Of a stretch of 64,000 bases of DNA, positions 22,793 through 32,303 are shown piece by piece (the first letter of the stretch is position 1; each line of letters begins with the position of its first letter). The stretch lies in assembly GCA_030267565.1 (NCBI GenBank), contig BRXU01000008.1:868001-932000 (forward strand), read 5' to 3'. A model generated the notes under the pieces. That model did no database searches, was not told where the DNA came from, and worked only from the letters and a program-made list of their open reading frames with translations. The translations under genes were made by a program, and so were the position numbers. This stretch comes from Pleodorina starrii (lineage: Eukaryota; Chlorophyta; Chlorophyceae; Chlamydomonadales; Volvocaceae).

Positions 22793-23672
22793 TTACTTGG
22801 CGCTGTCCTTCAGGCAGACCTTGGCGGTCGGGTTCGACGCGCACACGGCCTGCTTGACGGTAGCCTGGATGTATCATACCATTGGGGCGGGAGGGAAGGG
22901 GGAGGTTAAGCAGACGAGCTGGGACATCGAAACTGTTACACGTGCAAAGCGTGCATGTGCAGACACCACCCCAGCAACTATTGAGATCGAACACGCCCGC
23001 GGCTCTGGCTTTAGGTGCATCGAACTAAGACTGTGCGATTGGCTTCATCACAAGAACGCAGAAGCCCAGACGCGGGGTACTCCAAGCAGCAGTCCCCCCG
23101 AAGGACTGACGACCCAGTGCACAATTCCGTCCCAGAGGGGCGCAGTTACCCAGCTGACCTCGGCGTTGGCAGCCGACGAGGACGACAGAGCGATCACGGT
23201 CGAAGCCAGAACGGCCATGACAGCCTGGGCGACCTTCGGCTTCTGCTGGTGCAAAGACGTACCATGGGGCAAGGCGAACTTAGATCAAGGCCGACTATTA
23301 ACGGGAGTCGGCTGCACATCGCGCGAACATATGTCTGCTGAAATGAACGAACGTTTCCAACATTCAACCCAGATGAGCTGGATAGAAGCCGAATCAGATT
23401 CGGCTTGACATGACATCTTGCACGAAAATGCTGCAGACTGTTCAGAAACCGATGTGTACGCCGAGCTCCACGAAGGACTTGCAGGGTTCATCCGTGCAAG
23501 CAATATGTTTCCACTTGCACATTCCATCGATACCCGGTGTCCGGCTCCCAATACATTCTCAATAGTCAGATTAACCTACCTGGGCCTCGGTCTTCTGAGC
23601 GCGCACAACGACGGCAGCGCGAGTCGGCTTCGCGGCGGCAACCGGCTTAGCCTGGACACGAGCAGCGATCAT
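22793..23672 (-). CDS. psbTn: PsbTn-like photosystem II 5-kDa lumenal peptide precursor (3 exons)
   Basis: Minus-strand exons: 23672-23580 (MIAARVQAKPVAAAKPTRAA and on to KTEAQ), 23245 to 23159 or 23150, and 22864-22793 with stop TAA. All joins are phase 0. The first part is a basic, Ala-rich chloroplast transit peptide. The second exon encodes KVAQAVMAVLASTVIALSSS followed by SAANA, a hydrophobic thylakoid-transfer segment ending in an Ala-x-Ala lumenal cleavage site. The mature peptide is only about 24-27 residues, with ATVKQAVCASNPTAKVC then LKDSAK. Two cysteines spaced as CxxNPTA[KR][VI]C are the signature of plant PsbTn, a small lumenal photosystem II subunit. The second exon has two possible donors, GTCAGC at 23158 or GTAACT at 23149, differing by three residues (VSW). 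The start is the first ATG ahead of a transit-like sequence. The total is 83 or 86 aa, short but normal for this family. Confidence 0.7.
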
Positions 23673-24839
23673 TTTTGCAGGAGTAGGATACTGCAAATAC
23701 AACGTGTAGGTGTGGTGATCGGGGCCTGTGACAGCGGACTGTGACGTCGGGAAGCTTTTCATCCTCATCAGAGATTGCACGACGACATCGTAAGGCCCAG
23801 ATGTACAGGGGTCCTCGGGTCCACCTTCTCTTGCGTCCTTGTGTGCGGTAAGTGATTTTGATAAATCCGCTCATGTTTGTTGGCCTTAAATTGTGTAGAT
23901 TCAGATAAGTGACGTCTTTCGCAGTTGGAGCTTAAGACAGCCACCCGTTGCTCGTAGTGCCTGACACGGCAGACTTCAAGCAAAGCAAATATTCGTAACT
24001 CTAGCAAATTGAACTTTTAATTGGACCCATTAAGGCCGCGTCATGCTAACGCGGCGACCAGGGCTTCAGCGTCTCAAGGCAATCCTGTCGGAGCGGCCCA
24101 TCTGCCCAATCGGAGCCCGTGCGTGGTGCCTTTGAAACTATAGTAACCGTAATGCCATTACTCAATGTAATTGCACTTTTAAATGTTGCCCGGCCAGGAA
24201 GCGTCAATCGGCAGGCCTTCGGACGGGTGCCGCCTGGCTGGGCTTGGTACAGCGGTAACAGCAAGTCGCCCACGAAGCCCACGGATAGGATGCGAGAGTT
24301 GCAATGAGGGACCGCTAGGGTCCTGCGCTGGCGCATTCTGAGTCAACTCAGAACCTCACGGGCCTGCCGACTGCAGACCAGCAGGGACCAGCACCCTCCC
24401 TCGTGTCCGCCCATCATTGAGGGAAGTTTGGTCCCATGGGACCCACCGGCGGTTAGTGCTAGGGCACTGCCTAATGTGGCAGCCTGGCACGGATATGGCC
24501 GTTCGCGTCCGTGTGGAGGAACGGGTGGGTTCTTGGGACGTCATCCCAGTTCGCGCGGGCGTCTCAAACGAGCGCAAAGCAGCGTAGGCGCTCCAAAAAG
24601 GCTGCTTCGATACTAACCCCAAGTCGATCGCAAAAGCTTTGCCCGTGATTTGTAAAGCATCTGTCGCCCTCGTTCCAGCGCTACAATTGCCGCCAGCACA
24701 ACAATATCCCAAACCTTGCCGACAATGCCTACCGGTGGCTCAGCTAGCCACAGTTCACATTGGGAGTTATCCCACTGTCGGCGCCTCGGTCCTACTATAT
24801 TCAATTCAGTATATTATTGATATCTGCACCGTGCAACGG
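23673..24839. other. Intergenic, includes promoter side of the PsbTn-like gene
   Basis: No gene recognised on either strand. A minus-strand frame near 24050-24330 has mixed composition but no family match and no splice-consistent extension. The first few hundred bases should carry the PsbTn-like promoter and 5' UTR. Confidence 0.35.
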
Positions 24840-24965
24840 TATATGGCCGCCATATTTGCACGGATATGGACGGCCATATCCGTGCAATATATGGGCGGCC
24901 ATATCCGTGCAATATGGCCGCCATATTTGCACGGATATGGCCGCCATATTTGCACGGAGCCATAA
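24840..24965. repeat. Nested palindromic repeats of CCATATTTGCACGGATATGG
   Basis: The 20-base motif and its reverse complement (CCATATCCGTGCAA) alternate at least five times, interleaved with GGCCGCC. Most of the block could fold into alternative hairpins or a cruciform. The local AT content is well above that of neighbouring DNA. Confidence 0.75.
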
Positions 24966-25104
24966 AACTACCTTGGGCGAAAATCTAACACCCAAACTTA
25001 ACCCAACCTACAATGCCGAACCCTAAAGTAGCACTCAAAGTTACCCAAAACTACGAAGCACGCAACACGTCAGAAACGTCAGACCAACTTCGGCCCTCAC
25101 TCGC

Positions 25105-25400
25105 TCACTCGCTCGTCCAGCCGGCCATATACTGTCGCGCCCCTAGGCAGGATATTTTCGATATACTGACTCGCCGGGTGGATAACTGGTACATATGGCC
25201 GCCAGCCGCACCCTCCACTTTCGACCTAAATTGTTGCGCGACTCTGCAGTCCCAAAAGTGATGCATACGGTCGCCCTGCGTCATGGTGTCCCCGCACGGG
25301 CACCTCCTGGCCTGTCCTGGCACCTCGCCACATTTGGGCCTCCCATTTGGGCCTAAACCCGAAGGCGCACGAACCCAAGGACAGACGCACACGGCACACA
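25105..25400 (-). pseudogene. Retroelement zinc-knuckle fragment
   Basis: The minus strand encodes RRCPCGDTMTQGDRMHHFWD followed by CRVAQQFRSKVEGA. The CxCG, HHFWDC and VAQ pattern is typical of the Cys/His tail of algal retroelement polyproteins, and resembles HHFRHCRV in the region around 8 kb. It is only a fragment, with no reverse transcriptase beside it. Confidence 0.5.
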
Positions 25401-25471
25401 CTGAAACACGCGCGCGCGACTACGCAACCCAGGCGCGAGCGCGACGAGAACCAGGGGAGGGCGGGCGGGCA

Positions 25472-25755
25472 ACGAAACCGTGTACTAGCGCGAAAAAGAA
25501 ACAACGAGGCCGATTGCCTGCAAGTTGATAAAGGCCGCAATAAGTACCGCTGAACCGCCAGACAAACAAGAAAAGACGAGAAAACAAACACCAACTCGGT
25601 GCTCCGCAGACACTGTTTAACTGCCGTACTAAGTCACCTGTACCGCTAGACCCTAGAGCTGACAACTCCCCGTCAAAGGTCTCCCGCAACAAGTAGGCTA
25701 GCCTCCCCTTGCGCCACAAACCGCATTTTGGGAGGGAACCCAAAATAACAATTTG
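25472..25755 (+). repeat. 284-bp direct repeat, left copy
   Basis: Runs from ACGAAACCGTGTACTAGCGC to AACAATTTG and matches 28195-28478, with differences such as GCGAAAAAG/GCGAGAAAG and GTTTAACTG/GTTTCACTG. It contains the inverted repeat TTTTGGG-AGGGAA-CCCAAAA. Confidence 0.9.
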
Positions 25756-26032
25756 AGTCTGCTGCGGTACGGCAAAGCAATAAACCCCACACCCGTTTAC
25801 AAACCCTGGGCACGCACCCCGCCACCTGTCGTTCCCCTGCTTAGGAAGGTGCAACTAGAGAAAGGGGGTAAGGAAAACGCCGCTAAAAAACTCCTGCCGG
25901 CCGACGCGCGCCTAACCGCGACGCCGTTTGCTACTCTCCGTGCCGGCCAGCGGCCACCAGCGCTCTGCCCAGCTGCCTACTGCCCCGATTAGCCTGCGGC
26001 AGAGCACACCCCCCTTACCCAGTCGTAACCGT

Positions 26033-26470
26033 CTACATGCAACCCACCATTGCCATACGCAGCGCTATCGACCGCTTAATATGCACTTTGACAGCATCTG
26101 ACTTCCAGCGCCCACGCGCCTGGATCTCCTCCTCAATGACGCCTGCGTTGGCGGCGGCCATCACTCCCCGCAGCTCGAAGTTAAACCTAGATGCTAGCCG
26201 CGCCAACTTGCGACTGATACTGCACCCCTCCGGAAAGCGCATCGACCCATGATTGATGGCGGCGATGACCTAGGTGTTGTCGCATCGTACTAAAACCCGC
26301 TGACGCGTCAACCGCGGTGACCAGGCCTGCAGGCACCGCAGGACCGCCGATAGCTCCAGCCAATCAAGCGATATGCAATCTGCGCTCTTCCGCCGCCCAA
26401 GCACCCTGAACCTCTGATGAACCCCAAGCGCCGCCGAAACCCGTGCCGCTGGCGTCTGCAGAGACGACTG
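26033..26470 (-). pseudogene. Broken RNase H to tyrosine-recombinase remnant of the DIRS-type element
   Basis: At 26468-26367 the minus strand reads VVSADASGTGFGGAW to ERRLHIA. One frameshift later it reads LELSAVLRCLQAW, RQRVLVRCDNT, an in-frame TAG at 26270, and VIAAINHGSMRF. The ADAS, E-L-x-AV, DNT and AAIN elements are those of retroelement RNase H. The frame then passes from ASRFNFELRGV directly into MAAANAGVIEEEIQARGRWK followed by SDAVKVHIKRS, the C-terminal end of DIRS tyrosine recombinases (AGV, GRWKSDA, YI/HI). So the region between RNase H and the recombinase terminus is deleted. No active product is possible. Confidence 0.65.
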
Positions 26471-26521
26471 CTCCAATGGGCCCCGCGAACTCCCCCCTCA
26501 CCAAGTCGAGATCCGCAAAAC

Positions 26522-27725
26522 CGCAGGACCTTGCCCGACGTGCACCACGCTGTGACCGCGCCTGCCGACGTAGGCCCGGTGCCCTCTCCTTTCCGTAATG
26601 GAAAGGTCGGCACGCTAGACCTACGCCCGACGCGCACCACCCGTAGCCCCGCCTGCCGACACAGGCCTGAAACGCAGGACCTTGCCCGACGTGCACCACG
26701 CTGTGACCGCGCCTGCCGACGTAGGCCCGGTGCCCTCTTCTTTCCGTAATGGAAAGGTCGGCACGCTAGACCTACGCCCGACGCGCACCACCCGTAGCCC
26801 CGCCTGCCGACACAGGCCTGAAACGCAGGACCTTGCCCGACGTGCACCACGCTGTGACCGCGCCTGCCGACGTAGGCCCGGCGCCCTCTTCTTTCCGTAA
26901 TGGAAAGGTCGGCACGCTAGATCTACGCCCGACGCGCACCACCCGTAGCCCCGCCTGCCGACACAGGCCTGAAACGCAGGACCTTGCCCGACGTGCACCA
27001 CGCTGTGACCGCGCCTGCCGACGTAGGCCCGGTGCCCTCTTCTTTCCGTAATGGAAAGGTCGGCACGCTAGACCTACGCCCGACGCGCACCACCCGTAGC
27101 CCCGCCTGCCGACACAGGCCTGAAACGCAGGACCTTGCCCGACGTGCACCACGCTGTGACCGCGCCTGCCGACGTAGGCCCGGTGCCCTCTTCTTTCCGT
27201 AATGGAAAGGTCGGCACGCTAGACCTACGCCCGACGCGCACCACCCGTAGCCCCGCCTGCCGACACAGGCCTGAAACGCAGGACCTTGCCCGACGTGCAC
27301 CACGCTGTGACCGCGCCTGCCGACGTAGGCCCGGTGCCCTCTTCTTTCCGTAATGGAAAGGTCGGCACGCTAGACCTACGCCCGACGCGCACCACCCGTA
27401 GCCCCGCCTGCCGACACAGGCCTGAAACGCAGGACCTTGCCCGACGTGCACCACGCTGTGACCGCGCCTGCCGACGTAGGCCCGGTGCCCTCTTCTTTCC
27501 GTAATGGAAAGGTCGGCACGCTAGACCTACGCCCGACGCGCACCACCCGTAGCCCCGCCTGCCGACACAGGCCTGAAACGCAGGACCTTGCCCGACGTGC
27601 ACCACGCTGTGACCGCGCCTGCCGACGTAGGCCCGATGCCCTCTTCTTTCCGTATTGGAAAGGTCGGCACGCTAGACCTACGCCCGACGCACTCCAACCG
27701 TAACCCCGCCTGCCGACACAAGCAA
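26522..27725. repeat. Eight copies of a 151-bp satellite inside the DIRS-type element
   Basis: Units start at 26522, 26673, 26824 and so on to 27579, always 151 bp apart, with only scattered changes. The last unit is the most diverged (PolyA-side TAATGG to TATTGG). Each unit holds the hairpin CTTTCCGTAATGGAAAG. Because 151 is not a multiple of three, each unit shifts the reading frame, so the array is not a protein repeat. Confidence 0.95.
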
Positions 27726-28194
27726 GGCGGCCAATCAGCCGGCCAGCCGGCCAGCAGCCCACTCGTGCGCCGTGTCTCGCCAAACTTCCACCCGGCATTC
27801 CTTCGCTTGGAGTGCTGACCGCAGTCTGCAGCAGGTAAGCGACGTGGCGCGCACCTATCGCCGTTGAAACCAAACTTTGGACTTGCTGGCCGCGATCCAT
27901 CAAACCTTTCCTGCATGGAAATGTCAGAGAAAAACAACCAACGAATGGACCTGCTTTCGCGCCCGGAGTACGCGGAGTCCATAACCGGGAGGAGCCCTCG
28001 TAGCGGAGTACCGATCAACCAACTTATGACGGACGATGGTGGCTGCTTCGTTCGGTTGGTCCAGGTGTGGGCCATCGAGGAACCGCCTCTGTCCGTCCAA
28101 CCACTCAACCTGGCGCCTCGCTCAAAGCTTGTCAGAAATAAGGAATTACTAGAAAAGAATCTGGTCATCTTATTTTCCGTGTGCTAGCGTGAGG

Positions 28195-28478
28195 ACGAAA
28201 CCGTGTACTAGCGCGAGAAAGAAACAACGAGGCCGATTGCCTGCAAGTTGATAAAGGCCGCAATAAGTACCGCTGAACCGCCAGACAAACAAGAAAAGAC
28301 GAGAAAACAAACACCAACTCGGTGCTCCGCAGACACTGTTTCACTGCCGTACTAAGTCACCTGTACCGCTAGACCCTAGAGCTGACAACTCCCCGTCAAA
28401 GGTCTCCCGCAACAAGTAGGCTAGCCTCCCCTTGCGCCACAAACCGCATTTTGGGAGGGAACCCAAAATAACAATTTG
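28195..28478 (+). repeat. 284-bp direct repeat, right copy
   Basis: Partner of 25472-25755, in the same orientation. The flanks differ, with no obvious target-site duplication at the limits given. Confidence 0.9.
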
Positions 28479-30175
28479 CGCACAGTGCATGGGGAAGCCC
28501 GCGAAGCCGTTCATCACAAAACGCCAAAACGGTTCTTTGTTCTCGTTCTCACACTTCACCTTTCAAAGGTGGGCAGAGGCGGGCTCCAATTTGGCTAGTC
28601 TCTGCTCCGTGGGTTCTGGCATTTAACACGTTACCGTATGTCCCCACCTCATGGCATGAGTTCAAGCCGTTGCTCTAGTTTGCTCTCCTCGTCGTGGTGC
28701 GGTCGGGTTCCAGCTTCCAGGGCACCGTGTGTCGCTGAATCCTACTAAGGCTGGCCCATGTTACTATGCTGTTGGCGTTCCGTCTTAATTCAGCCTACCG
28801 ACGCGGCATAACGCATAATGCGCATTTCCTAACCCCTTTATGGACTCCAGCCCATGCAGATACACAGCATACACGCACATTTTTTCTTTGCACGTGGTCG
28901 GCTTGGCCGCCGAATTCATGAGCCACTCGTGAAAGGTTGTGCCTTTGAGCTTCCCCTTGTAGGGTGCCTTGCAGCCTGACGGGTGATAGACGGCTAGTAA
29001 GGGTGCCCTGGTCTGCCCTGGTCGACTCACTCCCCCTAAGTGGTCTTTATCCCACTGCTGTGGGTACTGTCTCTTCGGGGGTTGCCCCTAAGTTTGGCTG
29101 TTCATGGTCGAGACCCTGGTCGTTTGGGTCCGCAACGAGCCCAGGGGCGGCCGCTCCCCACGGTTTGGGCAGGTTTGGGCTTCGGCCGCAGCAGTGTCAG
29201 GTGCGGTATGCGCCGGTAGTCTTTTTGGGTCCACTATACAACGGTTCATTTATGCTATTCAGGTACGCTCAGAAGGCTCGGATGGTGCCTCAGAAGGCTC
29301 GGATGGCGACAAACTCGACGCAGGACAGATGTGCTCCTGGAAAGGGCTTCAAGGAAGCACTCATGCGGCCTTTCGTAACACGATGATAATGCATGGAGTA
29401 ATACTCTAATGTTTGTCTACAAGGAACATCACGTCCACGTGAAGGGAAGGGGAATCGGTGAGTGATGATCGGATCCACGGCACGCATGTCACGACGGCCA
29501 ATCCGCGATTCGCAGACGCCTTGACCGCTTGACGGTGCACAGATCACATATGGAGTTAGAACAGCCCGGAACACGTTTCAAATGAAGAAGCAGGCGAAAC
29601 ATATTGTAAATCAGGAACGGAGATTTTGACTCGGTGGACAAACTATAAGGTCTTTATCATAACCCGAGAAGAGTCAGGTTTATGCCAGTAATTAAGCGTT
29701 GATTGCGTTCTGCTTGTAGTGAAGCCGCTGAACGCCTGGTGGTGTCAAAAAGGCTGCAGGCATATACACGGAGAAGACTGGAGCAAATTTATACACCGTG
29801 AGCCTATGCAGATGGACTGATGATTGCATGCTCCGTAGCGGATTGACCCGGACTCAACGGTCATTGCTCGGCAAAAGGGGCAGACAATTGTGGTCGAGCG
29901 TTTCGGCATCAGGATATAGTGTCTTATTGCGATGCAATCAAGCGCATAGCGGTTCGGCGTGGCTTTCGACGCGGCGGGTATGTGTCTGTGTCAACAGGCC
30001 GCAACGACACTGCTTCGTGCCGTCCCCGGGTCAATACGGTTGCACACCAATGGCCAAATCCGCGAGGCAGTCCCATCCCAGAATTGCTTGATCCGGGATC
30101 CCTCAACCCTCTTTCCTGCTGTCAGGGTTGACCATACGGGAAGCTACCGCTAATTACGCCGCGCCACCCTGGGGA
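28479..30175. other. Intergenic with weak retroelement similarity
   Basis: No gene supported. At about 29040-29260 short phrases (TCGGCCGCAGCAGT, TTTGGGTCC) recur in the decayed element near 8.6 kb, and more weakly near 60.85 kb, which suggests scraps of one transposon family. A 21-bp direct duplication (CAGAAGGCTCGGATGG twice) occurs near 29270-29305. The last few hundred bases should contain the promoter of the SUMO-like gene. Confidence 0.3.
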
Positions 30176-31501
30176 ATGAGCGACCTTTGGGACTATGATG
30201 ACGAGGATCAGGACAACGGAGGCACTTGGCACGTCGCTTCTCCGGACTATGGTGCTGTCGGGGAACAGGAGGAGACAACTAAGAAGCGCAAGGGCAAACC
30301 CGGGCGCAAGGCCGGCAAAGCGAGCAAGAAGAGGGCGGTGTCGCCTGCTGACAATCTGGCGCTGCAACCTGTCCAGATGCCCACCACCATTCTCCTGGGC
30401 AGCGACGATGATGACGACGACGATGACCTCGTGATGCTGCCGTCGCCGGTTGTCGCCGCCGGCCGCGGCGGCGGGGCTGGTGCAAGCGGAGCGGTCGAGC
30501 GAAATCCGGACAATGCGGCACCTGCGCCCAGGCCGGCGGTCGCCAACCTGAACCCAGCGACGCAGCAGTCGCTGGCCAAGGAGCAGGAGGTGCTGCGCGC
30601 CCTGCAGCAGGTGACGGAGCGGGAGAACCAGCTGGATGACGAGACGGACCCGTCTCCCTTGCCCAGCGTGTCCAGGCTGCCGCACCTGGGCTTCTCCCGC
30701 CTCACAGGTCGGATGCCCATGCCTGCGCTGGGCACGGGGGCGGCTGGCTCCGGATCGGGTTGGGGCATGAGCGACGACGACGACGACGTCGTGCTGGCCG
30801 CGGAAGTGTCAGCGCCAACTGGCGCTGCGGCCCATGCTGCACGCGGTGCACCGGAGCCCGCGGGCTTGGATGCACACGATGCGGCGGGGCCGACCGGCGC
30901 GGCGGGGCCAGCGCCCGTGCTGGCCGCCGATCGCGTGCAGCTCAAGCTCGTTTGGGGGCGCGACAAAGAGGACTGCCTCAAGATGCGTGTCGTGAAGACG
31001 GACCCCTTCTCCAAGATGGTTGAGAAGTTTCGGGAGATCGCCAAGCAGCGGAATCTTTGCCGCGACATCAACAAGATCAAGTGAGTATTGCGTTTAAAGT
31101 TACAGTCGGTTAGCACGGGTCGAACTCTTTGCCAACAGTTGAGATGCCCGCGGCGGAGTTCCTACATGTCCCTGCATACCCGGCATGCAAGCTGCGCAGA
31201 GCTTTTGATCAGCTGCGGCAAGGGGACCAATGCCATCCAGGGTAGGGATAACGTTTCATGCGTGACGTTACGCTCGCCGACTGTCTTGCCTTCCCGGGAT
31301 GTTTCTTAGGATCCGAACGCAGTTTCAGGTTGAGTGCACCCCGCGCATGCCCCTGCCAGCGTTTTGCTTATGGGCGGCTCTTCGACACACGTGCGCCCAC
31401 GCAGGTTTCTGTTCGATGGCGACGACCTCGCCAAGATGCCGGACGAGACACCCGAGTCCTTGGACATGGAGGACGACATGATGATTGACGTCAAGCTCTG
31501 A
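30176..31501 (+). CDS. SUMO-like domain protein, Rad60/NIP45 type (2 exons, 333 aa)
   Basis: Exons 30176-31080 and 31405-31501 join in phase (AA plus G). The ATG at 30176 opens MSDLWDYDDEDQDNG, an acidic N-terminus. A basic stretch follows (KKRKGKPGRKAGKASKKR, about residues 38-55), a likely nuclear localisation signal, then acidic runs SDDDDDDDD and SDDDDDVV. The C-terminal domain reads VQLKLVWGRDKEDCLKMRVV, DPFSKMVEKFREIA, then FLFDGDDLAKMPDETPESLD and DMEDDMMIDVKL. The beta-grasp pattern of a terminal ubiquitin fold (FxFDGxxL..DTPxxLxMEDxDxIDV) matches the Rad60-SLD/SUMO family. There is no diglycine, so it is not itself conjugated. Rad60/NIP45/Esc2 proteins act in SUMO-dependent genome maintenance in the nucleus. 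A single SUMO-like domain is visible where fungal and animal relatives have two. Confidence 0.8.
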
Positions 31502-32303
31502 GTTAACTAATTAGAAAACACATGGGTGTTCAGCTCCTCTCGTGTGTAGCTGCAGCGCGAGTTAGGCTTGGCTCAACGGTGCTGAGCAGTCTGTTGTGAG
31601 CGATGTGCGGGGCAGAGCGTTTTTGTCCTTTGCTTGTTTAATTGGCGGTGTACTCGAGTGAGTGCTTCAAGAAGTGAATACTTAACACGGCCAGACCCAT
31701 CCAGGTCAGGACACCGACACACTGTACCGGGAGGTTTCCGTTCGAGCTTTCCGGGATTCGTTCTATGCGTGGCGGCGATGGATCCGAATAGAATGCATGG
31801 CCATGCAGTGTCGGATGTGGTGCTAAGGCTTGAAACGGGATGGTGCCCCTTGGCGTCGTGGGGGGCGCTTTCACACCGATGCAAGACCTTGAAACCAGCG
31901 CGGCGCCAGGTTTTTTCAGTGCCAGGGGCACAACCTTAAAAATACTACACTTAACATGGATTAGTCCGCGCGGAATGTGTCCTGTGGGGCATTTAATGAA
32001 GTCACTTTTACCGCGGCTGTACGGCGACATACTGTACCCCGGCTCCCCGAGTGCGCTGAGAGCACAGTGCAGAGCGGCAGTCATTAGCGGAGAGTAATGC
32101 TAGATGCATATTACAAAAATGCAAGCCCATGGGGCCCCATTGTGCCTTTTGACTACACCGAATCATAGGGGCTTGAGGAAGTCCAACTCGATACCGCTTG
32201 GCAACTCTAGACGAAAGCTGCATATCTGAGAGATACGCCTGAGCCCTCGGTAGGTAATCTGCCGTCTTAGCGCTGCTGCTGTGCAGCTCAGCAGCTTTTT
32301 TCC
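31502..32303. other. Intergenic between the SUMO-like and kinase genes
   Basis: Contains the 3' UTR of the SUMO-like gene and the promoter of the kinase gene. No exon recognised. No plus-strand TGTAA was found close to the SUMO-like stop codon. Confidence 0.4.

Larger units (their letters stand above)
25472..28478 (-). mobile_element. Internally deleted DIRS-type (tyrosine recombinase) retroelement
   Basis: Two near-identical 284-bp direct repeats (25472-25755 and 28195-28478) bound a 2.4-kb body. Read on the minus strand, the body holds a 151-bp tandem array, then an RNase H-like sequence, then the last part of a tyrosine recombinase. This order, RNase H before recombinase, is that of DIRS/PAT-type elements, which include Volvox Kangaroo. 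The gag and most of the reverse transcriptase and recombinase are absent. The repeats differ at only a few bases, which suggests recent insertion or gene conversion even though the coding remnant is broken. Terminal organisation (simple or split direct repeats) cannot be settled from a deleted copy. Confidence 0.6.

Noticed and set aside
26364..27605. Series of 126-aa minus-strand and 72-aa plus-strand frames at 151-bp spacing
   Set aside because: Repeated readings of the same satellite unit. The unit length breaks frame, so no protein repeat exists. The array is also not a CRISPR, since units are contiguous with no variable spacers.
30247..31116. 289-aa minus-strand frame opposite the SUMO-like gene
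   Set aside because: Antisense of a well-supported exon with a clear domain. Composition follows from codon bias.
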